Origin: Stenopsyche tienmushanensis
Lineage: Eukaryota > Arthropoda > Insecta > Trichoptera > Stenopsychidae
Length of the DNA: 64,000 nucleotides
Assembly (NCBI GenBank): GCA_008973525.1
Contig: WACJ01000048.1
Span: 248,001-312,000 of the forward strand
Direction: 5' to 3'
In this document: piece by piece, positions 1-11,290 of the stretch
Position numbering within the stretch: the first letter of the stretch is position 1
Layout of the letters: every line of letters starts with the position of its first letter
Translations under genes and position numbers: made by a program
Notes under the pieces: model-generated
Databases searched by the model: none
What the model saw: the letters and a program-made list of their open reading frames with translations, nothing else
What the model was told of the DNA's origin: nothing

Positions 1-900
1 CTGCGATTTCGAAGTTATGCGGTATTTTTAAAGCTATTTTTATTATTTCATAAAGAGTACGTTTCGAGATATTTTGGATAAAATAGGAAATAAATCATCA
101 ACACTATCGCTGAATCTCGACTTTTAAAAATAGATTTTCTAAAGGAATTTCCAAAATTCCAACTATTTGCAGAGTTATAGCTATTTTAGTGACGCGGCAA
201 CTCGGTCGGTCCTACCATAATGAAATCTTTTAACGCGTTTCTCTCCAAACTACTTTTTTCAACAAGTTTGGCATGATATCTTTAGTTTACTAGTTTCTAG
301 GTACGAATCTTTTCTATATAACCCTCTTTTATTTCTACCAAATTTATGTAAATTTTTTTTTTAACCATTAATAAAAAACTATGACAAAATAAGGCCAAAA
401 AACGATTTGACATTTTTTTTAAAACAGTCGCCATTTTGTGATATTTTTTTTGAGTTAGGGACTATAGTGACATTTTTACTAATAACGAATTTCTTCCAAA
501 GAAGAGGGCGATTTTGAGTTATATCGAAAATCGCAACATACAGCGATGATAGTTTGTAATTAAAATAATTAGTATTTCTTTAGTGGATATCTGGTTTTTG
601 AGATGCCAGATGTTAGAAATCCTTAAAAATGTATCAATGATGCAAGACGTCCTTTAAATGTTACCAAAAAAGCTATTTTTTAATTGCCTTATTGTTTTCT
701 CGTTTTTTATTAACTTTTTTTAGCGATTTTGGATATATTTTATATAGTTGTTTCAAAGTTATGCGGCTTGAACGCATGTTCACTTTTTCTGTGTAAGTCA
801 TAGTTTTTTTTTTGTGCGATTTTCCGTGGATTGCATCTACCGCGTAAAAAAAGGTTTCATGTTAAAAAAAATTGTAATCCATGAGCAAATCTCTAATGAA
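1..900 (+). repeat. Dispersed repeat R1, copy A
   Basis: Non-coding, very AT-rich sequence with long T runs. Positions about 120-480 align with 3190-3480 (shared core 'gagttatagctattttagtg' and 'aacgcgttt'). Positions about 230-850 align with the reverse complement of 26640-27130 (shared 'gacgtcctttaaa', 'tatataaaatatatc' and 'gtgcgattttc'). No open frame of note is present. The class is unknown; a non-autonomous DNA transposon is a guess. The copy may continue to the left of the window. Confidence 0.6.
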
Positions 901-1825
901 GATTATCTTAGGTTCAATTAGCGGATTTGAAAAATAAATTTATCTTGATTTTCATACTACATAACTACGTTTCTAAACTGAAATGTTGCGTAAGTTGTCA
1001 ATGTTGGTCAATAAGTTGTATTTAATTGAGTGGAAAGTGGCTTTTAACAAAACAGGAATTGTTTACTATGAATGTAAGTTTTAATGAAAAGAAACATCAT
1101 TTTTTCAAAATGAATTGTATCAAGAAATACGTATAAATAATTATATATTTTTAAATAATAGTATTTTTAAAAAGATGAGAACTACTGAAAATACTTATCT
1201 TCATTTTATCTTACGACTACAGATCATTTTACGAAAGCAAAAGAGTAAAAATAGTTTTGATATACCCGAAAAAATTACGTAAAAATGATGTTTATCTCTT
1301 AAAAATGAAAAAAAGGTGTTTATATTTTATTATGAATTAATTTTCCATTCATTTTTCCTGCTATCCTCATTTGAAATGTGCGTACGTGGTCGGTAAAGTG
1401 TTAAAAACAAGATAATCAGAATGACAGAATAAAAATGATGCTCATTGTTACCAAAATGATTACGCTCGTATTCAAATATAATACTTATCCACGATTTATA
1501 GAAATGAACTCTTTACAAAACTTCTTTAGTGCAATTTTTAATCAAAATGGATGAAAATCTTCTCAGGGATGTATAGCCTCCTGAAGACTGTATCTGAAGA
1601 TAATTTAAACGCCTATCTATTATATTTATTATGGAAATATATGTTTAAGTAATATAACGACGCTCATTGCGACGTGTTCAAAATTTAAAATAAGCGATTT
1701 ATTAGTGTATAGAGCAACTAGCAGTTCTCTAATTAGGGCAGCTCGTATTTCTTCCCGCTTTAATTAGAACATTTAATAATTCTCAGGACCTGTTCTCGGG
1801 AAGGTTCTTTGAAAAATAGCTGGAC
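901..1825. other. Non-coding stretch, nothing recognised
   Basis: AT-rich sequence without a convincing open frame, repeat end or RNA gene. It is either upstream of the first supported exon of the CUB/C-type lectin gene or inside one of that gene's introns; the sequence does not decide. Confidence 0.4.
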
Positions 1826-2300
1826 TTGGATATTGTACGCTTTATTCATTTGGTAATAAATGCCGACTATTTATCATGGGGCGCTGAAGTATGTTACTTA
1901 GATGATTGTAGCCGAGAGCCGCGCGCGGCACTTCATTCGAATATATTCGACATCATAAGCTTCCTGAACATCTGTCGGGTCTTCTTACTGAATTATCACC
2001 CCCCATCAACTGCACAAAGTATTAACTTAGCCAGTGTACTGCGAATTTGTCGTGTAACTAATTGCATTCGGACACAAAGAGCGCGCTGCTTAATTGAAAC
2101 GCTCGGATCGTTAGCAACGCGAGATAATAAATGTCCAAGCAAGGGGTGGCGATTGACCCAAACAATGCACCAACTACCCCAAAATGCAAATGGGATGCAC
2201 TGGTGTAAAGCGGCAATTGCCAGCTTTCCCACATGTGACTTAATATTACATGTCCAAATTCAAAATTAAGGACCGATGCGGAGGCCATAAATTTAGCCAC
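1826..2300. promoter_or_regulatory. Non-repetitive, less AT-rich block (candidate regulatory DNA)
   Basis: This block is clearly less AT-rich than its flanks, lacks homopolymer runs and matches none of the repeats elsewhere in the window. A 147-codon frame crosses it (1826-2269, opening on a TTG), but its translation shows no domain, signal peptide or splice logic, and the opposite strand has frames of similar quality, so I do not call a gene. Homeodomain-type TAAT cores occur (for example near 2058). Conserved non-coding DNA or an untranslated exon are both possible. Confidence 0.3.
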
Positions 2301-3132
2301 TAGGGCATTATCAAGAATGGAAATAATCCCCCTGTACTTTAAGCAGCCTCGAAACTTCCATGTACTAATGGCATCCGATCCGATATATAGATTTTAGCGG
2401 AAACAATTCCAAGTTTTACTTATCCTATTCATCTTTCTTTTCTAATAAAAAATACATATTCATCAATCACAATCTTATGGAATGGAGATTTTTCCAAGAC
2501 GCAGATGTTTCTGCGCCTCAAGAGATTTCCTCTCGTGGAAATTGCGCATATCATTAAAATACACATACAAATGCTTCTAATGTTTACACCAACAAATACT
2601 ATATTTTATAACCATGATTTGGTGTGGGTCTTCTTAAGCACACTGCTGATTTACCCAGTCGAAGATCACGTCCATGGATTAATCAGTTGTAATGGAATTC
2701 GATCAATAATGAAAACTAACACAGCTTCATCTAATATATTGATACTAAATATATATCATCAACAAATTAAATACAGAAAAAATATGTTTCACATTGATTT
2801 GGACATTCAAGCTTTTATATTTCGATCGAAAATATGATCATCGGCAATAATTTTTATGAATGCAAATATGATGACGGCTTTAACACCTTATATGGTTATC
2901 TTAAAATATATGTTGCATTGAATATTGTGAGCCAGCAGTAGAAAAATATAATAAATCGTCATTGTTTAGTCGATTCGACTAACATGGCATAAATTGAGAT
3001 CTTGCAGATAATATTTATGCTACTCATGCTAGTTTAATTTTTAATAATTACAATGTGATATTTGCTATTCTAGATTTCAAAAATACATCTAAATGCCTTA
3101 TTGAAATATTTGGCAATGCAACTTAATATACA

Positions 3133-3636
3133 TTTAAAGGGGTTTTTAGTGTAAAATTTAGAACAAATTGAGTTCATTTTTTTGCATATTTTCAAAGCTT
3201 AGACTTTCAAAAATGTATTCTCTAAATACATTTTAAAAATTCCAATTATTTACCGAGTTATAGCTATTTTAGTGATGCGGCAACTAAGTCGGTCCTAGCG
3301 GAATGAAATCTTTAAACGCGTTTTTCTCGAAACTACTTTTTTCAACACGGTTGACGTGATATCTCATGTTTTGATCAACTAATTTACTTTACATTTGGTA
3401 CAAATATTTTTTATATAACTTTTTATTGTCTCTACCAAATTTATGTAAAAATTTAATTTTTAACTATTTTTAAAAAATAAAAACTCTAAAATCTAAAATT
3501 TTTATTTTTTATTTTTGAGGTTAAAACAATAGCGACATTTTTACTAATAAAGAATATATTTTTATTTTTTACGTTAAATCATTTGTGCATTTGTGCAAAA
3601 TTTGTGCTTCTAGACTAGAATACCCCCTTAAAACAA
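3133..3636 (+). repeat. Dispersed repeat R1, copy B, with inverted ends
   Basis: The left end reads 'tttaaaggggtttttagtg' and the right end reads 'gactagaataccccctta', the reverse complement of a TTAAGGGGG-type start, so the copy looks bounded by short imperfect inverted ends. The interior matches R1 copy A through 'gagttatagctattttagtg', the 'cggcaact..gtcggtcct' segment and 'ctaccaaatttatgtaaa'. No coding capacity is seen. It is probably a non-autonomous DNA transposon. Confidence 0.55.
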
Positions 3637-4689
3637 AACGACAAGATGTATATTTGGGTGCTTAAAATTTACACAGGGTAATTGAATGCATCTCAGAAAA
3701 ATTTAGAACAGACAGACACACATTTTTATAAAAAATCCTCAATTTTTTTCATATCCATAATATTATAAAAACCTTTTAGTATGTATATTCGCTAATATTT
3801 TTGCACAATTTTTTTTTGTGCAAAAATCGATGTGAGCCTTCTTATTGCTTTGCCGATTCTTATTTCGTAGTTGGATTCAATATTATATATTATTTTCATG
3901 AATTGTTAACTGTATTTTTTGAATGCTAAAAAGTGAACTAATCAGGGATTAAATTAGAATATCGATTAGTTGGCTTTAAGAAGCGTCCTAATGCAAATAA
4001 ACCACTTCTTCTCAGAAGTGCCAGATAATATTGGAAAAATTGAATAGAGAACTTTCACTTAACCACTTTGTGGAATGTTAAGCACACTTATAAAGCTCAG
4101 TAGATGGCGATTAAGTAGACTTAGTACGCCGAAGACGAGCCGGCTAATGAAGACTTAGAAATCTTGGCAGAGTATCAACCTCGCTTTTGTGAGACCCCAA
4201 ACTTTCAGGGCTGCCCAAAATCGCTAATTGCTTTCCGAAGGATGTTCTTAATTAATATGTACGGCCTTAACTCATTTGTCCTACGAAAAAATAAAACATT
4301 TCCAAGAAATCCGCGGCGAGACTGCTAAATTGGAGCGCTCTACGCGAGTGTTTTTAAATGGATTTATTAAAATTCAATTAAGGGTGGTATCGCGTCAATA
4401 TAATGAATGAGAGAGTGATTTATTGCCAACATAATGATGTCAAACCTAATCGAAAAAGTTTCCACACAACAAAAGACACCCTGCGCCATGGGAACACTTT
4501 GTACGTCGGAGATTGCGACCTTTGTATGCAAAACACTCGCAACAATGCACATTGATAAATGATTGCGGTCGAAATAGGCTCTGGAATATTGCAAAGGGTG
4601 ATCGATAGGCTGATAATATGTTTCAAAAAATAAATCAATCTATCAATAATATACTATAAAAATCGCCAAGATTATAATATAACTTCGTT
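3637..4689. other. Non-coding stretch, nothing recognised
   Basis: AT-rich sequence with a somewhat GC-richer part near 4100-4340. The short open frames on the - strand (4367-4638) overlap in two frames and resemble no family I know. Confidence 0.35.
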
Positions 4690-5070
4690 CAAATGTCCAC
4701 CGCGGTTTTGCTTGGTGGCACGTATTCAGGATGTTAAATTTTCGATGACTGTCGTATAAATCTGGCAAAATTTGCAGGATTAAAGCATCGATTGTTGGCG
4801 GTTAATACGTATAGACCTGTGATTTAAGATAGCCTCAAAGGAAGTCTAAGAATCCGTTGATGGTTATGACGATGCCAGTTTTGTTTTTGAAGAAGTATGA
4901 ATTGATAATTCCACCAGACCAAAATCCGCACCAAATTATGACTTTCTCGTGATGCATTTGGTGCTGGTGAATCTTCTAAAAAATGATGTTGTCTCAATAC
5001 TGACAATTTTGCTTGTTAACACTTTCATTTATCCAAATATGGGCTTCGTCCTTTGAAATATATTTATAAT
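4690..5070 (-). pseudogene. Decayed mariner-like transposase (DDE region)
   Basis: Reading the - strand in several frames gives pieces typical of a mariner-like transposase catalytic region: a 'DEAHIWINESVNKQNC'-type segment (rc of about 4990-5050), then 'VIIWCGFWSGGIINSYFF' (rc of about 4880-4945), then 'GIVITING'. In this family these segments surround the first catalytic aspartate and the 'vt.wcg.w..giigpyff' block. Stops and frameshifts break it and no terminal repeats were found. A second copy in the same orientation lies at 41580-41960. Confidence 0.65.
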
Positions 5071-7278
5071 AATAGATGAAATCCTCAGTATCCTGTAGAA
5101 GAATCATCTCATATTTTTTGATCTTGACTTGAACACCGTTTTTGACTCTAGATCTACTATAGAAATCTAGAAATTTCTATAAGTGAGTGGCACACAAAGA
5201 CAGCCCTGCAAGTCCTTATCAATCGCCTTAGTATTTAGGCTTTCGGATCCAGGAAATCAAGTTAATTCTAGATCGAAATAATCGAGGAGCAATATTAATA
5301 CGTGCTGATCTTCTAGCCACCCATAATTATACTTTTCTCTAACAGATCCCTAATTTTCTCTATTAAAATACCTATTTATATGCCAAAAGCAAGCGTTTTA
5401 CATTCTTGTATCATGCGATCAACATTCATCCTCATTTAAATTGCTTCATCCATAATTTTAATCGTGCTATGAAGAGGCAAACTCTCTGTAAAATGCCACA
5501 AATGTTTAATTAACCTTTGACTTTTATCTTCTTCAGTAAAAAAAAATGTAATCGAGTTTTGCCTCAAATCAAATACTTTCTTAAAATTCTCACATACCAC
5601 TCCATATTCTGCCATTTTAACAGTTATGATTGCCATAATTACATTTCATACTTTTGTAGATAAATTATAGAACGCCTTTGTATATTTACAACACAACTTA
5701 ATATGATCTTTGCCAAAACTATAAATATTGATTGATTTAGCAATAGTTTTTAAAATTATGTCGACGTATATTTTGATTTGTAAGCAGTTAATTAAGTCTA
5801 TAAATTACATGCTTTTCTAGCAATAATAAATTATAATCAGACTAATAGTCCATAATGCATTTCACATAAATCTAATTTTTTGATTAAAACAAGTTTCTGC
5901 AAATCGAATTTCGCATTTCTTTAAATACACTTTTTCTCTGTTATTTATTCATCAAAGTAACTTCTCTGACAGAGTTGCAAGTGAAATATAGTCAAAAGTT
6001 GGCCAAGCACTTATGAAAGTTAAGCAAAGGCCGAAGTCACGTCGTACATCAGGATAATATATCAGAGTCTTCGCAAAAATACAACGTTTTGCATGGGCAA
6101 TCCTCAAATGTTTTCCATGTGTACAATTCAATTTAACGTTGATTAATTGTATTTAAAACTATTCAGCAAGTGGTTTTTGTGCGAATAATGTTGAAGTCGA
6201 GAGCCTCACCGCACTTACTTAACTCTGTGAGTCCCTATTAATTCGGTTATACAAATTGTGGTTATTGACTTTCCATTTGTAGGGCCCCACACATAAAAGG
6301 AAGCCATATTTACATTATAATATTATAATCCTTTAAATTGAGTTAATCTTAAGAGCACTATGTTCCTTGGGGCGAAATAAATAATTTACACCATATACTC
6401 GATGTATCCACGGTTGCTTGGATCGCAATCGAATTTCCATTGAACCAAAATTATATTTAGGGAATATCGACGACTTAATAAGCGTTTTTTTCATAATCGA
6501 ACAATAGCACAAAATTAAGACATCTTGATCGCATTTCAAACGATCAAAGACGCATTTTTTTATACAAAATAATTCATTTGAAAGTATTTTACTATGACAA
6601 ATTTGTAATCCAAGGCCGCTTGGAAATTACATCAAAATTTGATCCATCGCTTTGTGTAGTGATATAACCCGTTCTTTCCACCCTTCGTGACCAAACAACG
6701 CGGAAGTTATGTGTATCGATCATGCGAGGTGGTGTATTCGAGGTCTTTAATATGATTGCTAAACATTTCGACGAACGAGTCTACATCCCCCGAAAGGTGG
6801 TGTAATATTACGACGTTATGGGTGTTTTTCTCTATTTAAAATTTAGAGCAGAAGGCTTCAGACTTTTTTCGGTATAATATCATTTAAAATATGGCAGAGA
6901 GACGAGCTCCTTAGACGATGTTCGAGACGTGTCGGGAGCATGATAGCGCTATCGACGATCGTAATTGCTTTCTGATATCATATTTATTTTAAATATTTAT
7001 GAAATACGTGCACGAAAGAACCTATTTATATTGTATGCTCGAACTATTTTACAAAATAGCAAAAGCTTACCAAAAAAATCGCTTTTGGGGGGATCAAACT
7101 GGGATGGTAGCGCGTTTCGTTTTGCTTCAATTAAGAGCTTATTACAGTCATTAAACCTAAAATTAATCATTTAAAATGGCAGATAGTAGAATATTTTGCA
7201 AGATTTTTTTAAGACGTCAAAACGATGTGAAATAATTGCTATATATATCTGATTTATGTAACTTTTCTATAGAAATTA
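5071..7278. other. Intergenic or intronic stretch, nothing recognised
   Basis: Mostly AT-rich unique sequence. The part at about 6640-6965 is less AT-rich and non-repetitive and could be regulatory. The ORFs here are short and show no recognisable domains. Confidence 0.35.
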
Positions 7279-7866
7279 TTAGGTTGAGTCAAAATTATTG
7301 CCGATTTATTTTCAAGCATTTATTTAGCCATAACAAAGCAATATTGCTCTATTATATATTTACCATTATTAATAATAACTCTCTATCGTTTTACTGATAA
7401 CTTATCAATACTCTTTTCATAAAACTTAGCGGGTTTAGTAGAAAAGATATTTTCGATAGCCTGATTCACTGAATCATATCGGAAGGGCGACCCGCCCTTG
7501 GTTCATTTTTCTGGATCTCATCTCCCGAACGAAATTTTAAAAAACATTTTCTTACTGTTGATTCATTTAGTGCTCCTTCATCATAAAATGCATATATTTT
7601 AGCTGTAGTCATTCTACTGTTGCCTTGTTTAAACTCCCAAAGCATTATATGACGAAAATGCACTTTTTGATTTTTCATTTTACGGATAAAAAAAATACTA
7701 TAATATACTATAGATGTGACACAGTTAACTATTGTAAAAATACTGATAGAACTTATACTTATCTTATGATATCCTATACTCACTAATAAGGTTGACTTAT
7801 CAAGAGTAAAATCGAATAATTATAACGGCTTCTTTTTGACCGGCAACTATTTATGACTCGACCAGA
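7279..7866 (-). mobile_element. Mariner, internally deleted copy with N-terminal transposase remnant
   Basis: The ends are inverted: TTAGGTTGAGTCAAAATT starts at 7279 after a TA, and its imperfect reverse complement, 'tttatgactcgaccaga', ends at 7866 before a TA. This is the TA target duplication of Tc1/mariner elements. On the - strand, from ATG at 7678, about 70 residues read as the first helix-turn-helix of a SETMAR/cecropia-type mariner transposase, including 'HIMLWEFKQGNSRMTTAKIY', 'VRKCFLKFRSGDE' and 'EPRAGRPSDM'. The frame then ends and the catalytic domain is gone, so the 588-bp copy cannot encode a working enzyme. Confidence 0.8.
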
Positions 7867-9143
7867 TAAATTAATTTATTGTTGAATAAAAGATATCATT
7901 TCTTTTAAAAATGTATACGAAATCTGGTGATCACATCACGGAATCTTCTCAACGGTATTTAGTCATCTTTGCTCTGTCTATCGTTCTAAGGTTCCTAAAC
8001 TTCCAATTTAATATGGAATTATTGAACTTTAATTATACATCGTGTTTTAAATGGTCATCAAATAAAATAATTAAAAATACAAAAATGATCCCAAATTAAT
8101 AAGAAAAATGTTTTAAGTGAAAACATCCTACGAACTTATTGAGTGACATGTTACTTGGAAAATGGATTATTTTTCATATGTTTGTCGGATTTAGCCTTTT
8201 TTAAAATGAGTCTAGCATGGTAATCGATACAATTGTCTGTCGTTAGATATTGAATTATTTTTTAAATATCAGTTCTGAAAATATCACAATATACTGGAGA
8301 TACAAAATACACAAAATGTTAAATCTGAAAATCCGATTTTATGAATTTATTTCATGCGAAAATATAATACTATTAACTCATGAAACATAATATTGTACCA
8401 CAAAATACGATAGATAATTCGTTTGGTATAAAGGGGAATGAGAGGTTACATTTGGTTATATTAATATCTATACAGTGTTAAAATAGTAGAGCTTCATATA
8501 TATTAGAGTTTTTAGATTAAATATATATCAATTTAATTAGATTTTTATTCGGCAATATCTCAAAAAATATGGTTGAAGATGATGGTCTTGAAATATAATA
8601 ATTACGACCATTAGCATTAGCAAAATATGCATTTAGGATAATAAGCCTATTGAGATTTATCTCGGTATCCCGCTGGACTTATTTGGCTTCGTATAAAACG
8701 TTTTGTGATTTAGTATTTACATTATTCCTTTTTAAAAATGATATTAATCAAGCAAACAGCTTCAATTTTGGAAGTATTTTATTACGTACATGTATTAAAT
8801 GTATTCTAGTTCTTCTATCTTATTTTTTGGTTTACCTTATTTATATAATATTTAAACTGTAGTTAGTCCCGTAATCAAGCGGTTGGATTAGTAACTCAAT
8901 CATCATGGGTACAAATCTATAGGAAGTATGACTGATGGCCATGAAAAACCATGTCAAAATGGATAGCAATATTCCTATAAAAAGGATTGTTTAATTTACG
9001 TTCAATCATTAATTCATCCATTGTAAATATGTATAATTTTTATATATTGCTAAAGTGTGTAGATATAAAAAAAACGATCTTTCTGTAGATATAACAAAAT
9101 GTTGGCGTTGAAATATTGATGGAAGTCATTGTAAATACATACT
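7867..9143. other. Non-coding stretch with a solo mariner end
   Basis: AT-rich sequence. Positions 8126-8152 hold 'catcctacgaacttattgag', also found at about 15273 and 17054, and in the first case attached to an irritans-type mariner remnant; this looks like a solo transposon end. Positions about 8870-8930 faintly resemble a tRNA-derived SINE head. Nothing else was recognised. Confidence 0.4.
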
Positions 9144-9365
9144 ATGTATTCTCTTGGGGTGATCTTTTCTTCCAGTTGTGTGTTTGTACTCATTGTTCGA
9201 TCCGTGACCCAAATCTGTCATTTTACAGGAGCGAAGATAAAGCGGAGTAGCATTTTGCATTATGATATTGCTCTGTTGCAGGAGGCTATGCACGAGGGAT
9301 TCCTTATTTTGAATGCGAAGCTTCGCAATTTATTACGGAAGTTCCACGACAAAAATGCCGTTTAA
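9144..9365 (+). other. Open frame with hydrophobic N-terminus just upstream of exon A (uncertain)
   Basis: A 73-codon frame starts at an ATG. It begins with a hydrophobic segment that could be a signal peptide (around 'CVFVLIVRSV') and ends with a helical, basic stretch ('AKLRNLLRKFHDKNAV') before TAA. It stops 28 bp before the exon A acceptor. Exon A needs one leftover base from the exon before it, and no strong donor in that phase is visible inside this frame; 'GGAGTAGCA' near 9246 is a poor one. It may therefore be unspliced intron, an alternative first exon, or chance. The gene's true first exon is not established. Confidence 0.2.
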
Positions 9366-9393
9366 TAATGCTCGTTTCTCATTCTTTTTCCAG

Positions 9394-10117
9394 TCGTACT
9401 TACACCGTTGGATGAGCTCGAAGAATTGTCGGACTTCTTGTTGGACTCGCTGATCGACGAGCAAGAACGCGGCGAGTTCACATCGCAGAACGTCGCAGAC
9501 CCGATTTGCATATTTCATCGAGACGATAATGTCCCAATTCCATCAGAAAAACACCACCAACAGCCCAAAAAACCGACCATCCCGCAGCACGAACAGAACA
9601 CCGAGCGGAACGACCTCCCCCTATGGGAGACGTTGAACTTCGACACGAACAATGACATCTTAGAAGACTATAAGTTAGAGAACGATAGTGATAGACAGCA
9701 ACGCTTAGCTTCTAGGGGCGACGATGAAACCGATGTAAATATTGAAGATAGTGCTTCGCCGAAAGACAGTGAAAAGAGTGTAAATAGGACGTTAGATAGG
9801 GACGTTAAAAATGACGATACGCGCAATAGGAATCCGTCTTTCGATAAGACTTATACTAGTGATACAGGTTCTAGGGAGAAGAGAAACGCTCGTGAGCGCG
9901 ACGCATCGAATTTTCTCTATTCAAGTGATATTAATAATAAATTGTCCGGATTTTATGTAGATAGATATAATGCTTTTAGTGATTTGATGAAAAAAGAGGT
10001 TGTGAAGGGACATCAAATTTACGGAAGATTCGGTGAGCACAAGCGGAAGATCGAATTCCGCTGGCAGCTGACCGATGCGAGTCTTGGCGAAGAAAAGTTG
10101 GCCAACGTCACCTTCAG
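9394..10117 (+). CDS. CUB/C-type lectin protein, exon A (acidic, probably disordered segment)
   Basis: First supported exon of a large + strand gene. The acceptor is 'tttctcattctttttccag' (ends 9393) and the donor is CAG|GTAAAA (10118). The exon starts with two bases completing a split codon and ends with AG. It encodes 240 full codons: 'VLTPLDELEELSDFL' followed by roughly 170 residues very rich in Asp, Glu, Asn, Ser, Arg and Lys with almost no cysteine, probably disordered and extracellular. The end becomes more ordered ('KIEFRWQLTDASLG', 'EEKLANVTF') and flows into exon B. Splice phases match exons B, C and D. The C-terminal domains imply a secreted or cell-surface protein, but no signal peptide is established, so upstream coding sequence is missing. 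Function of this segment is unknown. Confidence 0.8.
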
Positions 10118-10149
10118 GTAAAATACCAACAAATTGTTTTATGTATAGA

Positions 10150-10995
10150 TTTAGTCGATTTAAAGAGTTGTGTGCACACACTAAGTGTGCACAGTATATC
10201 TCTGATGTGACAGTTTAGCCAGATTTTAATAATTCGTAGTGAATTACGCCAAAAAAATCCCACCAAATACAAAGGAGGACCTTTTTCAAGGATAATGACG
10301 GTCGAGGGGTACAAACAGGTACTTGATTTCAAGAAAGCCACTGTTTTTCCTTCTCGGACTGTTGTAGAGGACCCACTTCTCATCCCCAGTAACGATCCTT
10401 TTTAAAAATGGATCGGTTTCATACCTGGACAACAGCGATGAACAAATGATTATCCGTTGTTCCAAGACCGTTGATGACAACTCGTGCGGTACCCAAATTC
10501 CCTGTCTATGTTTTTTCCATAGTCTTTTACTGTCGACCAGGGACAGCCGATGTCTAGCGATAATTCCTTTATTATTTTTCGAGGATCAGATTCAACCAGA
10601 GAATTTAATGCGTCATTATCTATTATTGGAGGTCGTTCTGATTTTGGTTTATTTTTCAAATCTCTGTCGCCACTTTTGAATTTTTTGAATCATCTGTGGC
10701 ATTTTCGAATATTCAATATGTTGCCATATGTATCACAGATGCTCTGGATAGCCTCTTTTGCTTTTAGTCCTTTATTGAATAAAAACAGTAAACAAGATCG
10801 CAAATGGGTCTCATCAATTTCTGGCTTGGACATTTTCACTATGGCTAAAAAAATATAAAAATATTTGAAAAAGTAAGACAAACAACAGAGCTTCAAGATG
10901 ACACCAAACTTGATGTATTCACTCGATAGCAACCCGAGGCAAATTGACGGCAAAGACGCAACCAAAAAAATGACATTTCTTTCCGCTTTATGTAA
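10150..10995 (-). pseudogene. Mariner (family M1) copy 1, truncated, transposase broken
   Basis: It lies in intron 1, starting tens of bases after exon A. The right end has the family terminal repeat (reverse complement of TAAAGCGGAAAGAAATGTCA) followed by TA; the left terminal repeat is missing. The - strand encodes a mariner transposase in broken frames. From ATG at 10833: 'MSKPEIDETHLRSCLLFLF' (helix-turn-helix 1), 'HRWFKKFKSGDRN'-type linker remnants, 'KNKPKSERPPIIDNDALN', 'ELSLDIGCPWSTVKD' (second HTH), then 'SRYETDPFLKRIVTGDEKWV' carrying the first catalytic Asp. The rest of the catalytic domain is absent. Nearly the same sequence recurs at 13616-14550. Confidence 0.85.
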
Positions 10996-10997
10996 TA

Positions 10998-11290
10998 TAC
11001 ACCCAAATGTATGTCCTTTTAGGCAAAATTCGACTTTATCTATCAACATAGTTTTTTTCAATGAAATCTCCATTGGTGCCAAATTTACTTTCCTGGGGGA
11101 TTCTATTTAGTTCTGCAAGCAGATAGTTGTCGCTGGGAGCTAAATCCTAAAAATACAGTGGATAGGGAAATAATTCAAAGTGCAATTCATGGAAACATGC
11201 CATTATTGCAATCGACTTTTGAAACGCTGTATTGTCTTGGTGAAAGAGCAGTTTTTTCTTCTTCTCGTACCTATCTCTACCAATACCCGT
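10998..11290 (-). pseudogene. Second mariner family, C-terminal catalytic fragment
   Basis: It abuts the right end of M1 copy 1. Read on the - strand with one stop and minor frame damage it gives 'KKKLLFHQDNTAFQKSIAIM', 'ELHFELFPYPLYF' and 'DLAPSDNYLLAEL', then 'GDFIEKNYVDR'. This is the second and third catalytic region of a mariner transposase (HQDN ... PPYSPDLAPSDY pattern). The family differs from M1. The neat join suggests M1 inserted here or a deletion fused the two. Confidence 0.7.

Noticed and set aside
1826..2269. 147-codon + frame as a gene
   Set aside because: It opens on TTG, has no domain, signal peptide or splice context, and overlapping - frames of similar length exist in the same GC-richer block.
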